From Parendozoicomonas callyspongiae (GTDB taxonomy: Bacteria > Pseudomonadota > Gammaproteobacteria > Pseudomonadales > Endozoicomonadaceae), in contig NZ_JAMFLX010000025.1 of assembly GCF_023502345.1 (NCBI RefSeq), positions 1 to 64,000 on the forward strand: a stretch of 64,000 nucleotides of DNA. The letters run 5' to 3'. A program made the translations under genes and the position numbers. Each line of letters starts with the position of its first letter. Within the stretch, counting starts at the first letter, position 1. The notes under the pieces were generated by a model, which worked only from the letters and a program-made list of their open reading frames with translations, was not told the origin of the DNA and did no database searches. Below, piece after piece: positions 34,936-43,070 of the stretch.

Positions 34936-36630
34936 GTGTTGATCTGGCATGCACCGGGGTGCGTGTCTGGCGTAAGTTCAAATGTCGTTATTGAGGTGGT
35001 GCTGTTGGTTCAGTCTTACTCCAGCGAAACCAGAAATATAAATAAGTCAGCAGCGTCTTGCCAGCTGACAGCCTCAGCCTGGCTGAAGGCTTCTAATTGG
35101 CTGAAGGCTTCTAATTGGCTGAAGGCTTCTAATTGGCTGAAGGCTCCTAATTGGCTGAAGGCTCCTGCTCTATCGGTTGCTTTGATTCTTGCTGGCTGTT
35201 CATCTATTGAAACCCGCACTGATGCGGAAGTTTCCTACATCAGTTATCTCGACAGTTACCAGCTGAATGCGCCTGCCATGAACATGCAGCGCGATGCCTG
35301 GCCACTTGAGCGCACTGAAGAGTCTTATCAGCGCATTGTTAAAAGCCTGACTCCATTTTCTCTGCCTGTTGAAACCGCCGATGTCGAGCCGTCTTTTTCT
35401 CTGCTGCAGAGCCAGAGTTTTCAGTGGGTAAAAACCATGGCCCTTGAAGAAACCAAAGCTGGAAAGATAACCGATAGTGTTCAGACACACTATGCACTGC
35501 TGGTTTGGCTGGGTTATGGCGAAAACAGCACACTGACCCATGAGCAGAGAGAAGCCAAGGCCCTCAAGCTGCTTCGTCGAATTCCAAAGCGTGATGCGTT
35601 CAGTAATTATCTGGCCGGTGTTATCACGTTCAATCAAAAACCTGCACTGGCTCTGGCTTATCTAAATCGTGCTGCAGCAGGTGGATATGCTCCGGCCCAG
35701 GCTCTGCTGGCCAGATTCTACCAGGGTGAAAGCGGTGTTCCCCGCGATGATAAAAAAGCGCGGAGTATGTTGATTCGCCTGGTTAATAACAAACAGACTC
35801 CTGTCGGACAGAAGCTTACTGCCTATGGCTGGCTGGGTGCCATGTCGTTCTACGGCGTGGGAACAGGTGTTAACGATAAAGTGGCATTTAATTACCTGAA
35901 CAAGGCACAGTCTGTACCTGCGCTGCAGTACCTGCAGGGGTTGATGGTCAGTGAAGGCCTGGGTACCAAAGCTGATAAGAAAGCAGCCAGTAAACGTATT
36001 GCTCAGGCCGCGATGGCCGGAAGTGCATCAGCAGCTAACCAGCTGGCTTTGGACTATCTCAATGGTCAGGGTGTTGCGGTATCGCCTCGCAAAGCCAGAA
36101 CCTATTTTGTCAAAGCCTCAGACACAGGATCTGTTGCTGCAGCCTACAACCTTGGTGTTGATCATCTCTATGGCAGTGCGACACCAGCCAGTATTGCGGA
36201 TGCAACATTCTGGTTTGACCGTGCAGCAGATCAGGGCAGCCTGAAGGCACAGCGTTCGTTGATCTACCTGACGCTGGAAGACCAGCGCTGGTATGACTTC
36301 AGCAGTGAAGAAGCCGCGCTGCTGCGTGCCGAACTGCAAAAAGCGGCAGAGCGGGGGGATAACTGGAGCAGCTATGCACTTGGTCTGTTGACCTTGCGCG
36401 GACAGGGTGGCGCTGCAGATACCCAGGCCGGGTATGCATGGCTGAATATTGCCGTTGCCCTCGGATATCGTCAGGCCGCCGAACTGCGTGATGCAGCGGC
36501 CCTGCAGATGACACGTCCGGAATTGGAGCGTGCGCAATCACTCTCACAAACATTATTTGATCAGATTGAGTTGTCCCAGGAACAGGAACAGGAACAGGTG
36601 AATCAGCAACAGGGAGTGGCACAGCTATGA
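34936..36630 (+). CDS. Sel1-repeat lipoprotein at head of T6SS operon
   Basis: 564 residues from the first ATG, though a later GTG/TTG start (near 34996-35008) is possible. Lipobox LAGC with Cys88 follows 'LSVALILAGC'. In front of it, residues 49-78 are five copies of a W-L-K-A-S-N-like hexapeptide, encoded by 18-bp tandem repeats, an odd extension of the signal peptide. The mature part has Sel1 (tetratricopeptide-like) repeats from about 215 to 540 (for example 'AYLNRAAAGGYAPAQALLARFYQGESG', 'ALGLLTLRGQGG'). The C-terminus is Gln/Glu-rich. Overlaps tssA by four bases, so it is part of the T6SS operon; Sel1 proteins often act as T6SS accessory or assembly scaffolds. Confidence 0.8.
   Translation: MLIWHAPGCVSGVSSNVVIEVVLLVQSYSSETRNINKSAASCQLTASAWLKASNWLKASNWLKASNWLKAPNWLKAPALSVALILAGCSSIETRTDAEVSYISYLDSYQLNAPAMNMQRDAWPLERTEESYQRIVKSLTPFSLPVETADVEPSFSLLQSQSFQWVKTMALEETKAGKITDSVQTHYALLVWLGYGENSTLTHEQREAKALKLLRRIPKRDAFSNYLAGVITFNQKPALALAYLNRAAAGGYAPAQALLARFYQGESGVPRDDKKARSMLIRLVNNKQTPVGQKLTAYGWLGAMSFYGVGTGVNDKVAFNYLNKAQSVPALQYLQGLMVSEGLGTKADKKAASKRIAQAAMAGSASAANQLALDYLNGQGVAVSPRKARTYFVKASDTGSVAAAYNLGVDHLYGSATPASIADATFWFDRAADQGSLKAQRSLIYLTLEDQRWYDFSSEEAALLRAELQKAAERGDNWSSYALGLLTLRGQGGAADTQAGYAWLNIAVALGYRQAAELRDAAALQMTRPELERAQSLSQTLFDQIELSQEQEQEQVNQQQGVAQL
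35080..35169 (+). repeat. 18-bp tandem repeat (five copies) in the Sel1 gene
   Basis: Unit TGGCTGAAGGCTTCTAAT, copies at 35080, 35098, 35116, 35134 and 35152; the last two carry TCC in place of TTC and the fifth diverges at its end. In frame. Confidence 0.95.
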
Positions 36631-38153
36631 CAATGATACAGAATCTTGAAAGACTGCTGGCACCCATTTCCGGTGATAACCCTGCAGGCATCTATCTGAA
36701 GGATGACCGGGCAACCTATCGTCCACTGCGCAACAGCTATAACGTGGCTCAGACTTCATTTCGCAAGCTGACCAACAATCCGACAGCTGAAGAGCTGGAT
36801 GAGCTGCAGGGTGCCAACTTTGATAACTGGAAAGAGCTGTCAGGTCAGCTGCTGGACGTGATTTCCGGGCAGTCCAAGGATCTGGAGTGCATCAGCTGGC
36901 TGACGCTGGCTCAGCTGTTTTCCATCAAACCCTATGAAAACCTCAATGCCTGCCTGCAACTGATGGCCGGTGTCGTTGACCAGTTTGGTGAGCAGGTTCA
37001 ACCCTGCGTGCCGGATAAAAAACTGCGTGCCCAGGATGATGCCGGACGTAAAAGCGAGCGCGCCGGATTGCAGCTGCGCCCTGTGGTACAGATGCTTGGT
37101 GAATCAGAGGAAAGCTGCTTGCTTGGACTGCCCCTGAGAATGCTGCCCCTGATCGGTGACATTGATTATGTCGCCTGGAAAAGCGCCGAAGGCCAGGGCA
37201 ATCGCAGTGAACTGCAGCAGCAGGCAAGGCAGGCACTGGCTGATGAACAATCTGAAGTCATCAACCGTGTTCTTGCTATTGATAATGCCCTGGAAGCCCT
37301 GGATAAGCTCGATCAAGTGCTGGCCGATTATGCCGGTGCCTGCGGAGCTTCAAAAGTCAGCAGTCGTTTTCTTCGTCACCAGCTGGCGTCAAACCTGAAT
37401 GCTCTGAAAGCACTGACGGAAGGGGCTCTGGTACCCTGGCCGCTGGATGTGAAACAGCAGGCAGCTGTTGTTGAGAGTCAGGCGCAGAGTGCCGGAGTTG
37501 AAGAAGAGCATGCGGCAAAACAGAACAGTCCTTTGGCAGCTGCTGAAGTGGTTCAACATCAGGTAACAGTTAACAACGGCGTTGCAGAACCGATTTATAA
37601 CCGTGACCAGGCATTTCAGCAGTTGCGCCTGATCGCAAACTTCTTCGCCAGAACGGAACCGCAGAGTCCGGTAGCCAGCCTGATCGAGAAAGCGATTCGC
37701 TGGGGGTATACCCCTCTGCCGGATCTGATCAATGAGCTGGTACAGGGGCATGATGGCCTGATGGGAAGAATCGGTGAGCTGACCGGTATGGGGTCTGACA
37801 AAGTCCATATTCCGGGGGCACCGGCACAGGGCTTGATTGCGCCGCCGGAAGAAGTGCCAGTTGCTCCATCGCGGTGCGTTCAATCACAGGAGGTTCTGGC
37901 CCAAGAGCCACAGGTGCCGACTATACCGCAGCCTCCCGTTCAGAAGGTCGCCGATCAACCTGTTTATCAGGAACCAACTCAGCCTGAGCCTCAAAAAGAA
38001 GAGCAGCCTCAGTCTGTACAGGAACCGGTGAATCAGAAGCCAGCAGGAATACCAAGCTTTTTAAATCTTCCCCAGCAGGAAGAAAAGAAACCGGCGGTGA
38101 AGAAATCATCTGGGCCAGGTGGAATTAATCTGGCCAGCTTGGGAATTCGTTAG
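36627..38153 (+). CDS. tssA: TssA, type VI secretion cap/priming protein
   Basis: 508 residues. ImpA-type N-terminal domain: 'LLAPISGDNPAGIYLKDDRATYR' region (10-32) through the 'LRPVVQMLG' segment. The middle-to-late conserved block 'RDQAFQQLRLIANFFARTEPQSPVASLIEKAIRW' region (about 325-357) is typical of TssA1-like proteins. TssA coordinates sheath polymerisation from the baseplate. After about residue 395 there is a Pro/Gln/Glu-rich, low-complexity tail ending 'INLASLGIR', which is not a standard TssA feature. ATGA overlap with the Sel1 gene. Confidence 0.92.
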   Translation: MTMIQNLERLLAPISGDNPAGIYLKDDRATYRPLRNSYNVAQTSFRKLTNNPTAEELDELQGANFDNWKELSGQLLDVISGQSKDLECISWLTLAQLFSIKPYENLNACLQLMAGVVDQFGEQVQPCVPDKKLRAQDDAGRKSERAGLQLRPVVQMLGESEESCLLGLPLRMLPLIGDIDYVAWKSAEGQGNRSELQQQARQALADEQSEVINRVLAIDNALEALDKLDQVLADYAGACGASKVSSRFLRHQLASNLNALKALTEGALVPWPLDVKQQAAVVESQAQSAGVEEEHAAKQNSPLAAAEVVQHQVTVNNGVAEPIYNRDQAFQQLRLIANFFARTEPQSPVASLIEKAIRWGYTPLPDLINELVQGHDGLMGRIGELTGMGSDKVHIPGAPAQGLIAPPEEVPVAPSRCVQSQEVLAQEPQVPTIPQPPVQKVADQPVYQEPTQPEPQKEEQPQSVQEPVNQKPAGIPSFLNLPQQEEKKPAVKKSSGPGGINLASLGIR

Positions 38154-38445
38154 AAATACTTGTTTCAGATTGAGTTCTGATAAAGCTTCTAACTGAATTT
38201 TTATTGTTTACAAAGCATAACATTTTTTTCACAAATAACGTGCATCTATTTGAATCTAAAAGCTTTAGATTTTCGTATAGAAAAGTACACAACAGCGAAA
38301 GTCTATGTAAGAACAACTGCGTAGAAAACTGACGCTAAAAAAGTTCCGGGAAAGTCCGAATGATAACGCCATTGCTTTTTTGTTGATGGCAAAGGATTTC
38401 TGCATCCCGGATTTATACAACGAGTGAAACAGAAGGGTTGTTGTC
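38154..38445. promoter_or_regulatory. AT-rich gap before hcp (probable promoter region)
   Basis: 292 bases of AT-rich DNA between tssA and hcp, the only long gap in the first half of the T6SS locus; hcp is usually transcribed strongly from its own promoter. I looked for a sigma-54 site: TGGCAAAGGATTTCTGCA at about 38386 has a GG-GC spacing two bases too long. No promoter is assigned. Confidence 0.35.
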
Positions 38446-38985
38446 ATGGCCAACATGTATATGAAGATCGGTACTCACGACGGTAAGGGCGATGCGACTG
38501 CCAAGTACGCTGGTGATGCGGGCGTTTCTGAAGGTGGCTGGTTTGCTATCCGCTCCTTCAACTGGGGCGCAGCACGTTCCGTTGGTATGGATATCGGTAA
38601 CGGCATGAACCGTGATGCCGGTATGGTTGCCATGAGTGAAATCTCCGTCAGTAAGGAGATGGATGGTGCTTCCGAGAACATTCTGTCCCGTATGTATGTT
38701 CCTGGCGAACAAGGCGACGAAGTGCAGATTATCGTCACCAAGCCTGCCCGTACCGGTCAGGGCGCAGAAGTTTATCTGCAAATCACATTGACGAATGCCC
38801 GTATCGTGAACTACTCCCTGAGTGCATCTGACGGTGCAACTCCGTTCGAAAATCTGGCACTGGCTTACAGCAAGATGGCAGTGAAACACTGGCACGAAGA
38901 AGAAGGCGGCAACCTGGTTGCTGGTGGCGATGTCACCTACGACCTGCCGACTGGTGTTGCTGAGTCTCACGCTATCAGCGGCTAA
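38446..38985 (+). CDS. tssD: Hcp, T6SS inner-tube protein
   Basis: 179 residues. Forms stacked hexameric rings inside the sheath and is secreted. 'MYMKIGTHDGKGDAT' start, 'SFNWGAARSVGMD' (residues 38-50), 'SEISVSKEMDGAS' and 'ITLTNARIVNYSLS' are Hcp hallmarks. Ribosome site AGAAGG upstream. Followed by a long GC-rich hairpin before tssB. Also called Hcp; no extra C-terminal toxin domain. Confidence 0.95.
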   Translation: MANMYMKIGTHDGKGDATAKYAGDAGVSEGGWFAIRSFNWGAARSVGMDIGNGMNRDAGMVAMSEISVSKEMDGASENILSRMYVPGEQGDEVQIIVTKPARTGQGAEVYLQITLTNARIVNYSLSASDGATPFENLALAYSKMAVKHWHEEEGGNLVAGGDVTYDLPTGVAESHAISG

Positions 38986-38996
38986 TTGTCGTCTAA

Positions 38997-39042
38997 GGCT
39001 TACCCGGTCCGTCTCCTCGAGAGGTTTCGGGCCGGGTAAGCC
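38997..39042 (+). other. Strong hairpin between hcp and tssB
   Basis: GGCTTACCCGG (38997-39007) pairs with CCGGGTAAGCC (39032-39042), with partial inner pairing (CCTCGAGAGG). No T run follows, so it is more likely an mRNA-stabilising or partial-attenuation element that lets hcp exceed tssB, but this is inference. Confidence 0.6.
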
Positions 39043-39086
39043 GGTAAATCGGTAAACCTAAAGCATCACTGTATAGGGGTAGTGAA

Positions 39087-39596
39087 GTGGCTTTGAATTC
39101 ACAGCATAAACGTGTCAGCAAAAACCGAGTCAGCCTGACATACGATGTAGAAACAAACGGTTCCGTTGAGAAAAAGGAACTGCCATTTGTGGTTGGTGTC
39201 GTAGGCGATTTTGCCGGGCACAAACCCGAGCATGAGAAGGACGAGGTTGACTACCGCAGTTTTATTGATGTGGACAAAGACAACTTCGATTCTGTGATGA
39301 GCAAGGTTGACCCTCAGCTCAGTTATAAGATTGATAACAAACTGACCGAAGCCGATGATCAGTTTGAAGTTAACCTGTCGTTCAAGTCCATGAAGGATTT
39401 TGAACCTGCCAATGTTGCTCGCCAGATTGAGCCTCTGCGCCAGCTGATGGATATCCGTAACCAGCTGAAAGAACTGCTGTCCAAGGCAGACCGTTCCCGT
39501 GACCTGGAAAAACTGCTGAAGGAAATCCTGCAGAATCAGGAAGCCAGCGCTTCCCTGATCAGCGAACTGGGTATTGCTAAAGAGGGAGAAGAGTAA
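39087..39596 (+). CDS. tssB: TssB, T6SS sheath small subunit
   Basis: 169 residues from a GTG with AGGGG upstream. Pairs with TssC to build the contractile sheath. 'NRVSLTYDVETNG' and 'ELPFVVGVVGDFAGH' near 15-48, then 'DVDKDNFDSVM' and 'FKSMKDFEPANVARQIEPLRQL' (about 100-121), all family-typical. Stop overlaps the tssC start (TAATG). Confidence 0.96.
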   Translation: MALNSQHKRVSKNRVSLTYDVETNGSVEKKELPFVVGVVGDFAGHKPEHEKDEVDYRSFIDVDKDNFDSVMSKVDPQLSYKIDNKLTEADDQFEVNLSFKSMKDFEPANVARQIEPLRQLMDIRNQLKELLSKADRSRDLEKLLKEILQNQEASASLISELGIAKEGEE

Positions 39597-41074
39597 TGAG
39601 CACAGAAGCACAGGCTCAGGCCCAGCCAGCAGAAGCCGGGGAAACACTCAGCTTCCTGGATCAGGCTATTCAGGCAACTGCCCAGACTCCGGCGGACACC
39701 ACCAAAGAACTGCTGTCCGTTTTGATGGGCCAGGTTATGGACGGGACTGTCACCTGGGACAAGAACCTGACCAAAACTATCGAAGATGCCATTGTTGCTC
39801 TCGATGAAAAGATTTCCGTGCAGCTGACTGATGCCATGCACAATGAAGACTTCCAGAAACTGGAAGGCTCCTGGCGCGGACTGCAGAAGCTGGTGAAAAA
39901 CAGCGAGCTGGGCCGTCAGCAGAAACTGCGTATCATCGACTTTACCCGTGATGAGCTGCTGGAGCAGTTTGAAGATGCGCCAGCCATTGACCGCAGCCGT
40001 TTCTTCGACCTTGTGTACCAGCATGAATACGGTACCGCCGGTGGTGAACCATTTGGTGCCCTGATCGGTGATTACGAGTTCTCTCACAAAGATGAAGATG
40101 TAGCCCTGCTGCGTTATGTGGGTGAGGTTGCCGCTGCGGCACACGCTCCATTTATTGCTGCAGCCAGCCCGGAACTGTTCGATTTCAACACCTTCGAAAC
40201 CTTTAACGAAGGCAAGCCCGTTGCCGCCGGTTTCGACACTCCGGCTTATGCAAGCTGGAACTCTTTCCGTGACAGTGATGACTCCCGCTATGTCACCCTG
40301 ACTCTGCCGCGCACCCTGGCTCGTATGCCATACGGTACAGGCGGTACCCAGGTGAAAGACTTTAACTTTGAAGAGTTTCGTGCTGCCGCTGACGGCGAGC
40401 GTCGTCCGGAAGGTCAGCAGGACTTCACCTGGACCAACGCAGCCTACGACATGGGTCTTCTGATCAACACGTCCTTCACCAAGTACGGCTGGTGTACCGC
40501 AATTCGTGGTGCTGAAAATGGCGGTAAGGTAGAAAGTCTGCCTAACTTCATCTTCAAGTCAGAAGCTGGTGACCAGATTCAACAGTGTCCGACTCAGATC
40601 AACTTTACTGATGAGCGTGAAAAAGAGCTGTCTGATCTTGGTCTGTTGCCACTGGTGCACTATAAGAGCAGTGATTACGGTGTCTTTATGGGTGCCCAGA
40701 CAGTTCAGCGTCCGAAAGAGTTTGTTGATCCTGATGCGACTGCCAATGCGGCTATCTCTGCCCGCCTGCCTTATATCATGGCCAGCTCCCGTATTGCTCA
40801 CTACCTGAAGGTTATGGGTCGTGACAAGATCGGTTCTGCCATGGATCCCATTGATGTGCAGAACGATATGGCTTCCTGGATCAACCAGTATGTCAACCCG
40901 AACGCAGTCGGTAACGATGCCAAGGCTGAAAAACCTCTGCGTGAAGCCGTGATCAAGGTTGAAGAGCAGACCGGCCGTCCTGGTTGCTACTCTGCGATTG
41001 CATATCTGCGCCCATGGCTGCAGATGGAAGAACTGACCACTTCCCTGCGTATGGTTGCCAATATTCCTGGGTAA
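39596..41074 (+). CDS. tssC: TssC, T6SS sheath large subunit
   Basis: 492 residues. Landmarks: 'FQKLEGSWRGLQKLV' near 83-97, 'EYGTAGGEPFGALIGDYEF' near 143-161, 'RMPYGTG', 'YDMGLLINTSFTKYGWC', and the C-terminal 'AHYLKVMGRDKIGS' and 'LRPWLQMEELTTSLRMVA'. Translationally coupled to tssB. A strong terminator follows, separating it from the second tssC-like gene. Confidence 0.97.
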   Translation: MSTEAQAQAQPAEAGETLSFLDQAIQATAQTPADTTKELLSVLMGQVMDGTVTWDKNLTKTIEDAIVALDEKISVQLTDAMHNEDFQKLEGSWRGLQKLVKNSELGRQQKLRIIDFTRDELLEQFEDAPAIDRSRFFDLVYQHEYGTAGGEPFGALIGDYEFSHKDEDVALLRYVGEVAAAAHAPFIAAASPELFDFNTFETFNEGKPVAAGFDTPAYASWNSFRDSDDSRYVTLTLPRTLARMPYGTGGTQVKDFNFEEFRAAADGERRPEGQQDFTWTNAAYDMGLLINTSFTKYGWCTAIRGAENGGKVESLPNFIFKSEAGDQIQQCPTQINFTDEREKELSDLGLLPLVHYKSSDYGVFMGAQTVQRPKEFVDPDATANAAISARLPYIMASSRIAHYLKVMGRDKIGSAMDPIDVQNDMASWINQYVNPNAVGNDAKAEKPLREAVIKVEEQTGRPGCYSAIAYLRPWLQMEELTTSLRMVANIPG

Positions 41075-41148
41075 TAAATTGGGGGTGCCTTTTATTCCTG
41101 GATGATGTTGGGAGATGAGAGGCACTTTCCCCCCATGGCTGTTTTTAT

Positions 41149-41212
41149 GCCGGAAGCGAGCGGAGGCGGAACCCCCTTGCCCGCAGCAGTACCACCGCTT
41201 CCGGCTTTTTTT
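41149..41212 (+). terminator. Intrinsic terminator between tssC and the second tssC-like gene
   Basis: GCCGGAAGCG (41149-41158) pairs with CGCTTCCGGC (41196-41205), followed by seven T. Some read-through or a new promoter is needed for the genes downstream. Confidence 0.85.
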
Positions 41213-41256
41213 AGTGTGGAAATGCTCATCGCATTTCCATTCTTTCAGGGATGCCT

Positions 41257-42642
41257 ATGCTGTCACGCCTTCTGAGTCAGGCACTGGAAATCATTGAGGA
41301 TGGGTCGAATCTGGCTGAAGATGCCGGGGACGACTGGCTCGAGTTTGTTATGCAGGGTTTGATTGCAGAAATCGATGAGCGTATCAGTCGGCAGCTTGAA
41401 CCCGTTATTCAGGACAATCACTTCAAAAAGCTTGAGGCACTGTGGCGTAATCTGAGAGCCCTGGCTGGCGAGGGTTATCCGGCAGGACAGGTGCGTATCC
41501 GTATTCTGGATATGACCTGGTCACAACTGTCAGATGATCTGAACCTGAGTTTCACCCTGAAAGATTCCTCACTTTATCGTCGTATTTATCAGCAGGAATT
41601 CAGCACGTCCGGTGGTCATCCTTTCGGACTTCTGCTGGTTGATCATGCGGTAACCACTGACCTTGATCCTGATACCGGTCACGACGATCTCTATACCATG
41701 CAGCTGCTGGGACAGCTGGGACATGAATCCCTGTGCCCGGTGCTGCTGCCTGTTGCCGATCATTTTATTGGCACAGACGATCCTGATGTCTGGACTGACC
41801 CGGAAAGGGTCGGCCGCATCTTCGCCAGCGATGATTTCACCGGCTGGCGGCAGTTAAGGTCTGAGAAGGTTAGCCAGTTTATCGGTTTGACCATGCCTGC
41901 CATTCGCATCCGTGAACCCTGGGCAAATTATCAAAACCAGTTCTTGTTTGATGAGCAGTCAGCCTTTGCAGCTGACAGCAGTACTCTCTGGGGCAATAGT
42001 GCCTTTGCTTTGGCGCGTAATGTTCTTCGGGAGTTCTGCCGTATCAGCTGGTTTGGCTTTCTACGCAGCGGGACCGATGCCCGTTCCGGTGGTGCTCTGG
42101 TTGACCTTTATTCAGAACCGGTGATCTCCATGCGCATCACACCGGCACTTGATAATTTCTACAGCGAAAATGGTTTTGTGCCGCTGGCCAACGGTTATCT
42201 CGATAACAAAATCGGGATCTTCAGCAACCGCTCAGTTTTCCAGCCTGAAGGGGCAGGGGCAGGAGCAGGAGTAGGAGAGAGTAGCAGTGATGCGGCAGTC
42301 ATCAGTATGTTGCAGACCACGCTTCTTGCCTGCCGTATTGGCCATTATCTGAAGGCCCAGATCCGGGACAAGATTGGTAGCTATAAATCAGCCTCGGAAT
42401 GTGAACGTGAGCTGAATGCCTGGCTGCAGACATACACATCCAATGTCGAACATGCCGAAGAGCATATCCTGGCCCGTTATCCATTGAAAAAGTCGATGGT
42501 GAAAGTGGAAGGGGACTCCGGTACCGGACGTTTCCACTGCCAGGTTTCCATGCAGCCCCAGTACCAGTTTGATTTTCTTACTTCCAGCATAGTGCTGCGC
42601 ACTGAGCTGGGAAGGAACAGTCAGGCGGGGAGGGCAGGATGA
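41257..42642 (+). CDS. Second TssC-like sheath protein (ImpD-like)
   Basis: About 461 residues from ATG 41257, which has AGGGA six bases upstream (an ATG two codons earlier lies too close). It is a divergent TssC paralogue: 'HFKKLEALWRNLRALA' near 54-69, 'EFSTSGGHPFGLLLVDH' near 112-128, 'IGHYLKAQIRDKIGS' near 370-384, 'LTSSIVLRTEL' at the end. It resembles the two-TssC arrangement of imp loci (ImpC plus ImpD). Near residues 330-340 a Gly/Ala stretch is encoded by 6-bp repeats (42250-42279). Its stop overlaps tssE. Role beside the main sheath protein is not known. Confidence 0.85.
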   Translation: MLSRLLSQALEIIEDGSNLAEDAGDDWLEFVMQGLIAEIDERISRQLEPVIQDNHFKKLEALWRNLRALAGEGYPAGQVRIRILDMTWSQLSDDLNLSFTLKDSSLYRRIYQQEFSTSGGHPFGLLLVDHAVTTDLDPDTGHDDLYTMQLLGQLGHESLCPVLLPVADHFIGTDDPDVWTDPERVGRIFASDDFTGWRQLRSEKVSQFIGLTMPAIRIREPWANYQNQFLFDEQSAFAADSSTLWGNSAFALARNVLREFCRISWFGFLRSGTDARSGGALVDLYSEPVISMRITPALDNFYSENGFVPLANGYLDNKIGIFSNRSVFQPEGAGAGAGVGESSSDAAVISMLQTTLLACRIGHYLKAQIRDKIGSYKSASECERELNAWLQTYTSNVEHAEEHILARYPLKKSMVKVEGDSGTGRFHCQVSMQPQYQFDFLTSSIVLRTELGRNSQAGRAG

Positions 42643-43052
42643 GTCTGCTGGATCGTTTCTCCACACAGTCAGTGGCCGATCAGGATGATATTCGACAGTC
42701 CATCTGCCGCAATCTTGAAATGGTGCTTGAATCCCGTCGTCCAATGATCCGGGTGATGGAAGCCGCTGCTGAACTTCCCGCTTCACTCTACGGCTACGGG
42801 CTGGGCAATCTGCACCGATGCCGTCACTCGGTTGAAGCCAGTGATATCTGCCGGGATCTGGAACAGTTGATCCAGCAGTTTGAACCGCGTCTGCAGGAAG
42901 TGGTGGTGGAACTGGCAAAAGTGGATGAACAGCATAATGCGCTCTGCTTCCATATTGAGGCATCCATAGTCGGGGATGATGGTGATCGTGAAAGTTTTGA
43001 TACCACCATCAATCTGACCAACAGCACTTTAATGATTGAGGGCTATCAGTAA
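42639..43052 (+). CDS. tssE: TssE, T6SS baseplate protein (gp25-like)
   Basis: 137 residues. gp25/lysozyme-like baseplate wedge fold without lysozyme activity. 'MSLLDRF' start, 'IRQSICRNLEMVLESRR' (18-34), 'YGLGNL' (53-58) and 'IEPRL'-like 'QFEPRLQEVVVEL' (80-92) are typical; residues 'FHIEASI' follow. Four-base overlap with the preceding gene and nine bases from the tssF frame: same operon. Confidence 0.93.
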   Translation: MSLLDRFSTQSVADQDDIRQSICRNLEMVLESRRPMIRVMEAAAELPASLYGYGLGNLHRCRHSVEASDICRDLEQLIQQFEPRLQEVVVELAKVDEQHNALCFHIEASIVGDDGDRESFDTTINLTNSTLMIEGYQ

Positions 43053-43070
43053 TGAGAAGGGATGCCGTTG

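Noticed and set aside
38380-38410. Sigma-54 promoter for hcp
   Set aside because: The GG-to-GC spacing in TGGCAAAGGATTTCTGCA is two bases too long.
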